From NCBI GenBank assembly GCA_017656305.1, contig JACDOG010000001.1:124001-188000 (forward strand): a stretch of DNA of 64,000 bases, written 5' to 3'. The notes beneath the pieces are model-generated. The model did not search any database and was not told where the DNA came from. It saw only the letters and a program-made list of their open reading frames with translations. Source of the stretch: Thermoanaerobacteraceae bacterium (GTDB taxonomy: Bacteria; Bacillota; JADQBR01). Positions 56,715 to 64,000 of this stretch are shown here, piece by piece. Position numbers and translations under genes: made by a program. Positions within the stretch are counted from its first letter, which is position 1. Every line of letters starts with the position of its first letter.

Positions 56715-57540
56715 TGGTTTCACCCCGAATTTTCAGAGTGGGTACTTGTGGAATTAAATCCAATTCATAAGCCTCCTGGTAGTAACGCAGTAAGGCTTCT
56801 TGATAGTAGCTGTCAAACTGGTGTTTAATGTGGGCAAAATGATCGCTGATAATCTCCCGGTCCAACTGATGGCTGGCCTGGGCGGCGTCAATTAAAGTAT
56901 CGAGATTTTCCATTCCCCAGTGTTTGGAAGCTAAAAATGCCCTGGCAATACGCTCAACCTGAGCATCATTTTGAGCAAATGAGGAACGTATCACCCACAA
57001 GGCATATACCATGGGTAGTCCAGTGTACTGTTTCCAAACTTCTCCCAAATCGTAAACCAGATATCCGTGTTCCCTGGCATTGGCCCGCAGCGCGTCATCA
57101 CCAATTAATAGTGCAGCTTCCGCTTCCTGCAGCATGGCATCCAGAACCGGTTTCATCGGGAGGTATTTTACATTCAGCTGCCAAAACTTTTTCATCAGTA
57201 TCTTAAGCATGGCCACCGACGTGGCAGAAGAGGTGGTAAGCGCCACCTTTTTTCCCTCTAAAGTTTCTACCGGTTGTTTGCAAAATAAGAGAATGCTGGT
57301 CACCCGTCCGTCTGCACTGATTGACATATCGGGTAAAATGAGGCACCGGTCCGCATTGCGTGCGTACTCAATAGACGAAATAGGAGTAATATCCAATTCC
57401 CCGGCGAGGAATTTTTTGTTTAAAGCCGTCGGCGGGCCGGGATACAAGTCCACGTCCAGGGGAACAACCCCGTTTTCAATGCCGTAATAGACCGGGAGGC
57501 AGTTTAAATAATCGACCTTACCTAAACGAATTTTCTTCAT
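56704..57540 (-). CDS. mqnA: Chorismate dehydratase
   Basis: A 278-residue periplasmic-binding-fold enzyme starting KIRLGKVDYLNCLPVYYG, with ITPISSIEYARN typical of MqnA. It makes 3-enolpyruvylbenzoate from chorismate for aminofutalosine synthase. Its ATG overlaps the mqnE stop as ATGA, so the three mqn genes are coupled. Confidence 0.94.
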   Translation of the reverse strand: MKKIRLGKVDYLNCLPVYYGIENGVVPLDVDLYPGPPTALNKKFLAGELDITPISSIEYARNADRCLILPDMSISADGRVTSILLFCKQPVETLEGKKVALTTSSATSVAMLKILMKKFWQLNVKYLPMKPVLDAMLQEAEAALLIGDDALRANAREHGYLVYDLGEVWKQYTGLPMVYALWVIRSSFAQNDAQVERIARAFLASKHWGMENLDTLIDAAQASHQLDREIISDHFAHIKHQFDSYYQEALLRYYQEAYELDLIPQVPTLKIRGETNEG

Positions 57541-58643
57541 CAAAAATCCTCCCTAATGACATTGTATAACGTATCCCTTTCCACCGGTTGTCTGCCGGCA
57601 GCCTTAATCATGGTCACAAGTTCATCCTTGGACAGCGCCTGTGCAGTATCCGCGCCGGCTGCATGTGTAATTTTTTCCTCAATAACGGTACCATCAATAT
57701 CATCCACACCAAAAGATAATGATACCTGTGCCAGTTTCGGACCGATCATAATCCAAAAAGCCTTGATGTGGTCAAAGTTATCCAAAAGCAGCCGGGAAAC
57801 AGCCAGGACTTTCAAATCCTCAAAACCGGTAGTCCGGGTGGCATTGGGCTGTTCCAAACGGGTGTTTTTCGGGTGGAAGGCTAGCGGAATAAATGATTGA
57901 AAACCACCAGTTTTATCCTGTAGCTCCCGTAGCCTCAGCAGGTGGTCCACTCGCTCTTCAATTGTTTCAATATGGCCGTAAAGCATGGTGGCATTGGTTC
58001 TCAAGCCCATATTATGTGCGGTTTCCATGACTTCCAGCCAGCGGTCACCGCTTATTTTCTTTTCACAGATCTTTTCTCTCACCCGGGGTGAAAATACTTC
58101 TGCCCCGCCTCCGGGCAGAGAACCCAGTCCGGCATCTATCAAGTCCCGGAAAACCTCTTCCAGGCTTTTTTCGGATATTTGACTCAAATAATCTATTTCC
58201 ACCGCTGTGAAAGCCTGGATATGTACATCCGGCAGGCAATCCCTGACCCTCCTCAGCATCTCCAAGTAATATTCGTATGGCAGGTCGGGATGCAAACCAC
58301 CGACAATGTGTATTTCAGAAACGCCGGTATCTTTTACCTCCAATGCCTTGGCCTCAATTTCCTCCAATGACATGGTATATGCTTGAGGATTATCTTTGTC
58401 CACCCCAAAGGCACACAAGGGACACAGGTTGACGCAAATATTGGTATGGTTGATATGCCTGTTAACAATAAAATATGCCTTGTTGCCGTTTTTGCGTTCG
58501 CGCACCAGGTTGGCCATATAGCCTAAGGCCAGTAGGTCATTACTCTGCATTAAGCGAATACCGTCCTGCCGGTTTAATCTTTCTCCCTGTCTCACCTTTT
58601 CAATGAGATCTCTTATCTCACTATTTTCAAATAACCCACTCAC
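57540..58643 (-). CDS. mqnE: Aminofutalosine synthase
   Basis: A 367-residue radical-SAM enzyme joining the MqnA product to SAM: NHTNICVNLCPLCAF cluster motif, IVGGLHPDLPYEYYLEML, LPGGGAEVFSPRVR and FIPLAFHPKNTRLE. First gene of the mqnE-mqnA-mqnC operon. It shows that menaquinone is made by the futalosine route. Confidence 0.94.
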   Translation of the reverse strand: MSGLFENSEIRDLIEKVRQGERLNRQDGIRLMQSNDLLALGYMANLVRERKNGNKAYFIVNRHINHTNICVNLCPLCAFGVDKDNPQAYTMSLEEIEAKALEVKDTGVSEIHIVGGLHPDLPYEYYLEMLRRVRDCLPDVHIQAFTAVEIDYLSQISEKSLEEVFRDLIDAGLGSLPGGGAEVFSPRVREKICEKKISGDRWLEVMETAHNMGLRTNATMLYGHIETIEERVDHLLRLRELQDKTGGFQSFIPLAFHPKNTRLEQPNATRTTGFEDLKVLAVSRLLLDNFDHIKAFWIMIGPKLAQVSLSFGVDDIDGTVIEEKITHAAGADTAQALSKDELVTMIKAAGRQPVERDTLYNVIREDF

Positions 58644-58656
58644 TTACTTCGCCTCC

Positions 58657-59922
58657 CTAAAGTTCTAAATTCACCAGCAATTTTTCCCACACAGGCCCTA
58701 CCTGTACCTTACCGATGGTTGCCAGACACATGGCATCTTTAACAAACAACCGTTGGGCTACTTTTTGCACATCTTCACTGGTAACCTTATTAACGGAATC
58801 AATAATTTCCTCCACGGTAATAATCCTGTTGTAACATAACTCCGTCTTACCCAGCCTGCTCATTCTATGACTGGTGTTTTCCTTGCCCAGCAACAGGTTA
58901 CCCTTGATCTGCTGCTTGCTTCTTTGCAGTTCTTCCTTGTCAATGCCGTACATTTTTAAAGAGTAAATCTGTTTAAATATGGTCTGGATAAGTTCTTCGA
59001 AGTTTTCCGGGCTGGTGCCCGCATAAATGGTATATAAACCGGTATCTATATAAGTTGTATGGTAGGAATAAATGGAATAGGCAAGCCCTCTTTCTTCTCT
59101 AACCTCCTGAAACAACCGGGAACTCAAACCACCTCCTAAAACATTATTCAAGACAATCAGCGCATATATATCAGGGTCTTCCTGGGACAATCCGGGTACT
59201 CCCAGACAAACCTGCAGCTGTTCGGTATCTTTAGTTAACTGCTTATAAGAAGCTTTGGAGGTAGGGGCTTTTAGAATCCGTTCCCCACCTTTCCTTTTGA
59301 AATTGCCAAACTCACCCGCCAGCTGTTCTACCACCTGCTCGTGCCTGATATTTCCCGCCACGGCTATTACCAAATTCTTTGCATTGTAACGGTTCTGATA
59401 ATAATTAATAATTTGGTCCCGGGTCAACCGCGCTACCGTCTCCTGGGTTCCCAGAATGGGCCTCCCCAGCGGGTGTTCGGGCCAGACCACCTGGGAATAC
59501 AGGTCGTGTACCAGTTCGTCGGGAGTATCGTCATACATCTTGATTTCTTCCAGTACCACTTTTTTCTCTTTTTCAATTTCCTCCCGGTTAAATAAACTGT
59601 TAAAAAACATGTCGCTCAACACGTCAATAGCCAGTCCCACATGTTCTGCAAGAACCCTGGCATAGATACACGTGTATTCCTTGGTAGTAAAGGCGTTGAG
59701 ATGCCCGCCCACAGAGTCAAAAGCCTCGGCAATCTCCTTTGCAGTCCTATTTTGGGTGCCTTTGAAAAAGAGATGTTCTAGAAAATGGGAAATCCCCTGC
59801 TGCTCTTTACTTTCGTCGCGTGACCCGCAGCCAATCCAAAGACCAATGGCTACGGAGTATACTGAAGGAATTTCTTCGATAACTACGCGCACGCCGTTAG
59901 GCAATATTTCCCTTTTAAACAT
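58657..59922 (-). CDS. mlpA: M16 family zinc peptidase (MlpA/YmxG type)
   Basis: A 421-residue pitrilysin-type peptidase with the inverted zinc motif HFLEH (46-50), the downstream Glu in VLEEIKMYDDTPDEL and the GGGLSSRLFQEVREERGLAYSIYS signature of the C-terminal domain. Gene order with ylxY and ymxH matches B. subtilis mlpA (ymxG). Role in peptide turnover is inferred. Confidence 0.9.
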   Translation of the reverse strand: MFKREILPNGVRVVIEEIPSVYSVAIGLWIGCGSRDESKEQQGISHFLEHLFFKGTQNRTAKEIAEAFDSVGGHLNAFTTKEYTCIYARVLAEHVGLAIDVLSDMFFNSLFNREEIEKEKKVVLEEIKMYDDTPDELVHDLYSQVVWPEHPLGRPILGTQETVARLTRDQIINYYQNRYNAKNLVIAVAGNIRHEQVVEQLAGEFGNFKRKGGERILKAPTSKASYKQLTKDTEQLQVCLGVPGLSQEDPDIYALIVLNNVLGGGLSSRLFQEVREERGLAYSIYSYHTTYIDTGLYTIYAGTSPENFEELIQTIFKQIYSLKMYGIDKEELQRSKQQIKGNLLLGKENTSHRMSRLGKTELCYNRIITVEEIIDSVNKVTSEDVQKVAQRLFVKDAMCLATIGKVQVGPVWEKLLVNLEL

Positions 59923-59988
59923 ACCGGACCTCCTTTAAAGAAAAAAACATATACTATTTCGTGACAAAAATCGTGAATCCCTGTTAAT

Positions 59989-60020
59989 AAAAAAAATTAA
60001 CTAGGTATCACCCTAGTTAA
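59989..60020 (-). terminator. Terminator of the DD-carboxypeptidase gene
   Basis: TTAACTAGG (59997-60005) and CCTAGTTAA (60012-60020) with eight U on the minus strand. Confidence 0.85.
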
Positions 60021-60044
60021 ATTAAAAAGCAAATCAAACTGTTC

Positions 60045-61121
60045 TTAATCCCGGGCAGGTATATCCTCAGCGGCCACCAGAGGTACAGCCCGTTTTTTAT
60101 CGTTACCCAACCACAGGGATAAAGTACCCAACTGCTGCCCCTTTTTTACCGAAGCCTCAACCTGCCTGGTTACATTCAGCCTGCGTTCAACTAACTGGGC
60201 CTGGTTCTTGGGATAAACAAGGGTCAACGGCCGGTCATTTTTTACTTCAACCCAGTTTTTTTCCCCGTTGACGACCCTGATTTTTCCCCAGGATTCACCG
60301 CTTGCAATATGTTCAATTGCATAATTTTTGAATCCGTAATCAAACAAGCGTATACAGTCGCCGTACCGGTCATTGCTCTTTAACACAACCGCAATTAACT
60401 GCATATTATTCTGTTTAGCGGCAGCTATCAGGCAGTTGCCCGCAGCCCTTGTAGTTCCGGTTTTCACTCCATTGGCACCAGGATATTTCCAAAGCAGCCT
60501 GTTGGTGTTTTTCAAGTATCTTTTCCCCGAATTCCACCAGGGTATAGAAGCAAACTTTTTCTGGACAATGTCAGCAAACAATTGATTGCTGAAAGCATAT
60601 CTGGTGATTACAGCTAAATCATATGCAGAAGAATAATGATTCTTATCCGGTAAGCCGTTGGGGTTGACAAAGTTGCTGGACCTGGCCCCCAGAAGCCGGG
60701 CCTTTTGATTCATCAGCAACGAGAAAAATTCCACACTCCCGCCAATGTGTTCAGCCAGGGCAACGGCAGCGTCATTGCCGGATTTCAGCATGGCCCCAGT
60801 AACCAGTTGTTTTACTGTCAATTTTTCTCCCGCATGCAGGTGAATGGTAGCCTCACCGGTTGCTGCCGCATTTTTGCTGACTGTAACCACTTCCTCGGGC
60901 TTGGCCAGTTCCAATGCCAGTATTGCCGTAAGCACCTTGGTAGTGCTTGCCGGCGACATGGATTGAAACGCTTCTTTGTGCAGCAGAATTTCCCCGCTTT
61001 CTGCTTCCATCAAAATGGCACTGGGTGCCGAGACTACCGGTTGGGCATAGAGTTTTCCGGGCGTTAACAGCAGTAATGTAATAGCTATAACAACTCTTAT
61101 TGCTGTTTCTAAAGCTTTCAT
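60045..61121 (-). CDS. D-alanyl-D-alanine carboxypeptidase
   Basis: A 358-residue penicillin-binding protein 5/DacF-type enzyme. Signal peptide with hydrophobic core VVIAITLLLLT ending near YAQ-PV, then SxxK (STTK, 59-62), SGN (114-116) and KTG (220-222), followed by a C-terminal beta domain. It trims the terminal D-Ala of peptidoglycan stem peptides. There is no obvious C-terminal amphipathic anchor. It lies between ylxY and mlpA, which are adjacent in Bacillus. Confidence 0.92.
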   Translation of the reverse strand: MKALETAIRVVIAITLLLLTPGKLYAQPVVSAPSAILMEAESGEILLHKEAFQSMSPASTTKVLTAILALELAKPEEVVTVSKNAAATGEATIHLHAGEKLTVKQLVTGAMLKSGNDAAVALAEHIGGSVEFFSLLMNQKARLLGARSSNFVNPNGLPDKNHYSSAYDLAVITRYAFSNQLFADIVQKKFASIPWWNSGKRYLKNTNRLLWKYPGANGVKTGTTRAAGNCLIAAAKQNNMQLIAVVLKSNDRYGDCIRLFDYGFKNYAIEHIASGESWGKIRVVNGEKNWVEVKNDRPLTLVYPKNQAQLVERRLNVTRQVEASVKKGQQLGTLSLWLGNDKKRAVPLVAAEDIPARD

Positions 61122-61179
61122 AACTTAACCGCCTCCGACATTATTATGCCTAGGCGGTAATAACTTTAACAGTAATATC

Positions 61180-61896
61180 TTAATTTGTCTCAGGCAAAAT
61201 CTGGCTGACTGTTTTCAACTGGTAGCCTTGTGCCAGCAGGTTGTCAATTATGTTGGGTAAAGCCTGTACCGTGGCTTGGGTGGGATGCATTAAAACTATA
61301 GCACCGTTATGCGCTTTATCGAGCACTTTGGAAAGTATTTGGTCCGCCGTTCTGTTCTTGCGCCAATCGATGGTATCTATACTCCAGAGAATAGTCGTGT
61401 ATCCCAAGCTATCTGCAGCGCGTAAAACATGGTCCTGCCGCTCGCCAGAAGCAGGAGCAAAAAGTTTGGTTTTTACTCCTGTCACCTCTTTGATATAGTT
61501 TTCCGCCTGTTTGATATCCTCCCTGTTTTGCTGTTCCGTCATTTGGTTAGGACTTCTATGTTTTAAACCATGGTTGCCGATTTCATGACCGGCCTCCGCT
61601 ATTTTCCGCGCATGCTCGGGATACTTTTTGGTCCAACGCCCGGTTAAAAAAAAAGTAGCCTTTACTCCTTTTTCCCTTAAAATCGATAAAATGTCCGGCA
61701 GGTATTCCTGTCCCCAATCCACGTTGAAAGTTAAGGCCATTTGTTTCTTTGACTGTTCCCCCTGGTAAATCGGTTCTACGGTAGTGGGCACCGTTACCTG
61801 CCGCCACAGATACCACCAGGCCGAAAACAGTATTACCAGTATCAATAAAGTGCTCCAGACCAGCAGTATTCTCTTGGGTACATATACGACGTACAA
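61180..61896 (-). CDS. YlxY/PdaB-like polysaccharide deacetylase-fold protein
   Basis: A 238-residue membrane-anchored NodB-fold protein. One N-terminal helix (ILLVWSTLLILVILFSAWWYLW) precedes the domain. The metal HxxxH is present (NHGLKH), but motif 1 reads TFNVDWG where relatives have TFD, so the catalytic-base Asp is Asn. It may be inactive or altered. The place next to mlpA matches ylxY of B. subtilis. Confidence 0.85.
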   Translation of the reverse strand: MYVVYVPKRILLVWSTLLILVILFSAWWYLWRQVTVPTTVEPIYQGEQSKKQMALTFNVDWGQEYLPDILSILREKGVKATFFLTGRWTKKYPEHARKIAEAGHEIGNHGLKHRSPNQMTEQQNREDIKQAENYIKEVTGVKTKLFAPASGERQDHVLRAADSLGYTTILWSIDTIDWRKNRTADQILSKVLDKAHNGAIVLMHPTQATVQALPNIIDNLLAQGYQLKTVSQILPETN

Positions 61897-61988
61897 GCAT
61901 CTCCCTCCTTAAACTCTTCCTTTAGCGAAATTTTAACTGTATTACATTTATTCCACTAAGGATAAAACTAGAACAACAATTTATCACC

Positions 61989-62214
61989 AATCACTAGCGT
62001 TGCAAAAAAACTATCCAACTAAGTCAAATAGCAACTGCAAGCCTACAGGTGTTACAGCATGATACAAATGTGTTTAAATTTAACATCACCTTTTTCCTGT
62101 TATGGTTAATGGACTAGCAACATTAAAGGGTAGCCCTCATCCACACTTTACCAATAATATAATGGGTCGTAAGTCAGATCATCCAGGTGATCTATTTTTG
62201 CAACGCTAGTGATT
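61989..62214. repeat. 226-bp MITE-like element with perfect 20-bp terminal inverted repeats
   Basis: AATCACTAGCGTTGCAAAAA at 61989-62008 is repeated exactly in reverse complement at 62195-62214. The interior has no gene. ACC occurs just outside both ends and may be a target duplication. This accounts for most of the 400-base gap between ylxY and the mutase subunit gene. Confidence 0.8.
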
Positions 62215-62218
62215 ACCA

Positions 62219-62250
62219 ATAAAAAAAAAAAACGCAGCCTAATAGCTGCA
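62219..62250 (-). terminator. Terminator of the mutase operon
   Basis: GCAGC (62234-62238) and GCTGC (62245-62249) followed on the minus strand by G and a long U run of at least twelve. It lies 50 bases past the small subunit gene. Confidence 0.8.
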
Positions 62251-62299
62251 CAGGTTATTGTTAAAACGCCTTATCTTAATACGGTGGAGAATTTAATAC

Positions 62300-62701
62300 T
62301 CAATCTACCTTTACATGCTCCTTAATCCAGTCCACAATTTTGTCCGTAGGTGTACCGGGAGTAAACAGCGCATCAGCTGACTTTTCCTCCAGCAGTTGCT
62401 GTAAATCATCCTGGGGGATAGTACCTCCCCCAATCAGCAAAATGTTTTCCCCATCATTTTCGTTTAACAACTTACGAATTTTCGGAAACAGGGTCATGTG
62501 TGCCCCGGACAGAATGCTTAGGCCCACCACGTCCACATCTTCCTGAATGGCCGCCGCTACCACCTGCTGCGGCGTTTGGTGCAACCCGGTGTAAATTACT
62601 TCCATCCCAGCATCCCGCAGTGCCCGCGCAACCACTTTAACCCCGCGGTCGTGACCATCCAGCCCGGGCTTTGCCATCAATACCCTGATTTTTCTACCCA
62701 T
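62300..62701 (-). CDS. Methylmalonyl-CoA mutase, B12-binding subunit
   Basis: A 133-residue stand-alone cobalamin-binding domain: [15 protein letters not shown] with the DxHxxG motif whose His ligates cobalt, then GLSILSGAH and IGGGTIP. It supplies B12 to the separate catalytic chain encoded just upstream. ATG at 62701 behind GGGAGGTG. Confidence 0.94.
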   Translation of the reverse strand: MGRKIRVLMAKPGLDGHDRGVKVVARALRDAGMEVIYTGLHQTPQQVVAAAIQEDVDVVGLSILSGAHMTLFPKIRKLLNENDGENILLIGGGTIPQDDLQQLLEEKSADALFTPGTPTDKIVDWIKEHVKVD

Positions 62702-62714
62702 AATCGCACCTCCC

Positions 62715-64000
62715 TTAAAACATGGGTTGTTCTTTGTACTCGCCAAACACCGACTTCAACTCTTGCACAATTTCACCCAAAGTAGCATAAGCCCTTACTG
62801 CATCCAGTATATACGGAATTAAATTTTCCTTTGATTGCGCCGCCTTTTTCATGGCACTTAAGGTATTTTGCACAGCCACGTTATCCCGGGTACGTCTTAA
62901 TTCCGCGACTTTTTGTTTTTGCTTTTCTTCCACAGCTGGATCGATCTTTAAGATTTCAATTTCCAGTTCCTCGTCCGGGTTGACATACTCGTTGACACCA
63001 ACGATAATTCTTTCCTTTTTCTCGATAGCCCGCTGGTATTCGTAAGCAGCATCGGCTATCTCCTGCTGGAAGAAACCTTTCTCAATAGCCTTCAGTACGC
63101 CGCCCAGTCTTTCAATTTTCTCAAAATATTTTTCCGCTTCAGCTTCCATTTCGTTTGTCAGGCTTTCAACAAAATACGAACCGGCCAGCGGGTCGATGGT
63201 ATTTGTCACACCCGTTTCATAAGCGATAATTTGCTGCGTTCTTAAGGCAATTTGTACCGCTTTTTCGGTGGGCAGGGCCAGAACTTCATCCATGGAGTTG
63301 GTATGCAGGGACTGGGTACCTCCAAGAACTGCAGCAAGCGCCTCAAAAGCCGTACGGACAATGTTATTTTCCGGCTGCTCAGCCGTTAACGAACAACCTG
63401 CTGTTTGCGTATGGAATCGCATCAGCCAGGAGCGCGGATTCTTGGCACCGTATTTTTCCTTCATGCGTTTGGCCCAGATTCTTCTGGCTGCACGGTACTT
63501 GGCAATTTCTTCAAAGAAATCCATGTGCGAATTAAAGAAGAAGGACAACCGTGGTGCAAAATCATCCACATCCAACCCGGCCTCAATACCAGCTTCTACA
63601 TAAGCAAACCCGTCTGCCAGGGTAAATGCCAGTTCCTGAACCGCGGTTGCACCGGCTTCCCGAATGTGGTAGCCGCTAATACTGATGGTATTCCACTTGG
63701 GCACATGTTTTGAAGCATATTCAAAAATATCCGTGATAATCCGCATGGAAGGTTCCGGCGGGAAAATCCAGGATTTCTGCGCAATATATTCTTTTAAAAT
63801 GTCGTTCTGAATAGTGCCCCGTAATTTTTCCGAAGGCACCCCCTGTTTTTCGGCAGTGGCAATGTACATGGCCCATAAAATGGCCGCCGGACCGTTAATG
63901 GTCATAGAAGTACTTACTTTATCCAGCGGAATGCCATCAAACAATACTTCCATATCCGCCAGGGAATCTATGGCCACACCGCACCGGCCTACTTCCCCTT
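62715..64000 (-). CDS. Methylmalonyl-CoA mutase catalytic subunit, 5' end outside window
   Basis: The frame stays open to the right edge ([23 protein letters not shown]), so the N-terminus is missing. About 428 residues are visible: [56 protein letters not shown] and [14 protein letters not shown] match the barrel of the large chain. There is no B12 domain at its C-terminus because that is the next gene. It interconverts succinyl-CoA and (R)-methylmalonyl-CoA in propionate metabolism. Confidence 0.95.
   Translation of the reverse strand, partial: GEVGRCGVAIDSLADMEVLFDGIPLDKVSTSMTINGPAAILWAMYIATAEKQGVPSEKLRGTIQNDILKEYIAQKSWIFPPEPSMRIITDIFEYASKHVPKWNTISISGYHIREAGATAVQELAFTLADGFAYVEAGIEAGLDVDDFAPRLSFFFNSHMDFFEEIAKYRAARRIWAKRMKEKYGAKNPRSWLMRFHTQTAGCSLTAEQPENNIVRTAFEALAAVLGGTQSLHTNSMDEVLALPTEKAVQIALRTQQIIAYETGVTNTIDPLAGSYFVESLTNEMEAEAEKYFEKIERLGGVLKAIEKGFFQQEIADAAYEYQRAIEKKERIIVGVNEYVNPDEELEIEILKIDPAVEEKQKQKVAELRRTRDNVAVQNTLSAMKKAAQSKENLIPYILDAVRAYATLGEIVQELKSVFGEYKEQPMF

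Overview
The window is a single-direction stretch of a spore-forming anaerobic Firmicute. Every intact gene lies on the minus strand; the only plus-strand coding traces are dead transposase pieces near 34.3-35.2 kb. SpoVS, dipicolinate synthase, YmxH, TepA, YlzJ and YlxY relatives point to an endospore former. A futalosine menaquinone pathway, an LL-diaminopimelate aminotransferase, a split methylmalonyl-CoA mutase, selenouridine synthase and a CO-oxidising, H2-evolving enzyme system point to the Desulfotomaculum/Peptococcales type of carboxydotroph. Species cannot be fixed from the sequence alone.

Layout, left to right (all genes read right to left). 1-9.5 kb: MoxR ATPase and VWA pair, guaB, fxsA, small unknown genes, an aminotransferase, a PHP phosphoesterase, a dipeptidase and spoVS with a good sigma-H promoter. 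9.6-13.6 kb: rny, recX, recA (with LexA box and consensus promoter) and thpR. 13.6-17.2 kb: a membrane metallophosphoesterase and an FtsH-like protease paired with a small membrane protein. 17.4-35.9 kb: a CO island with hypBFCDE, a hypA relic, cooC, cooS, cooF, hypA, cooHUXLKM, a CooA operator, a decayed IS1182-type element and cooA. 36.1-42.2 kb: pgsA, rimO, rodZ, selU, ftsK/spoIIIE. 42.4-54.9 kb: uppP, Na/Pi cotransporter, ylzJ, tepA, RNase J with a structured leader, dapA, dapG, asd, dpaB, dpaA, dapB behind a lysine riboswitch, ymxH. 55.2-64 kb: dut, mqnC-mqnA-mqnE, M16 peptidase, DD-carboxypeptidase, ylxY-like gene, methylmalonyl-CoA mutase subunits.

The backbone follows the Bacillus order ylxY - mlpA - ymxH - dpaAB - asd - dapG - dapA - rnj - tepA - ylzJ - spoIIIE - rodZ - pgsA - (cinA) - recA - rny - spoVS. 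The CO island sits in the pgsA-recA interval, where cinA is often found; no cinA is visible here. CooA should sense CO and switch on cooM onward. CooS oxidises CO, CooF carries electrons, and CooMKLXUH forms the energy-converting NiFe hydrogenase that makes H2 and pumps ions. HypA and HypB-F build its NiFe site and CooC helps load nickel into CooS.

The strongest unusual points are: the C-terminal relic of a second hypA exactly at the cooC-hypB junction, which looks like an insertion scar; a CooA in which the Cys that ligates ferric heme in R. rubrum is Ser while the N-terminus is Pro; a near-perfect CooA box before cooM; a structured, possibly pseudoknotted RNase J leader; and four families of short inverted or dispersed repeats.
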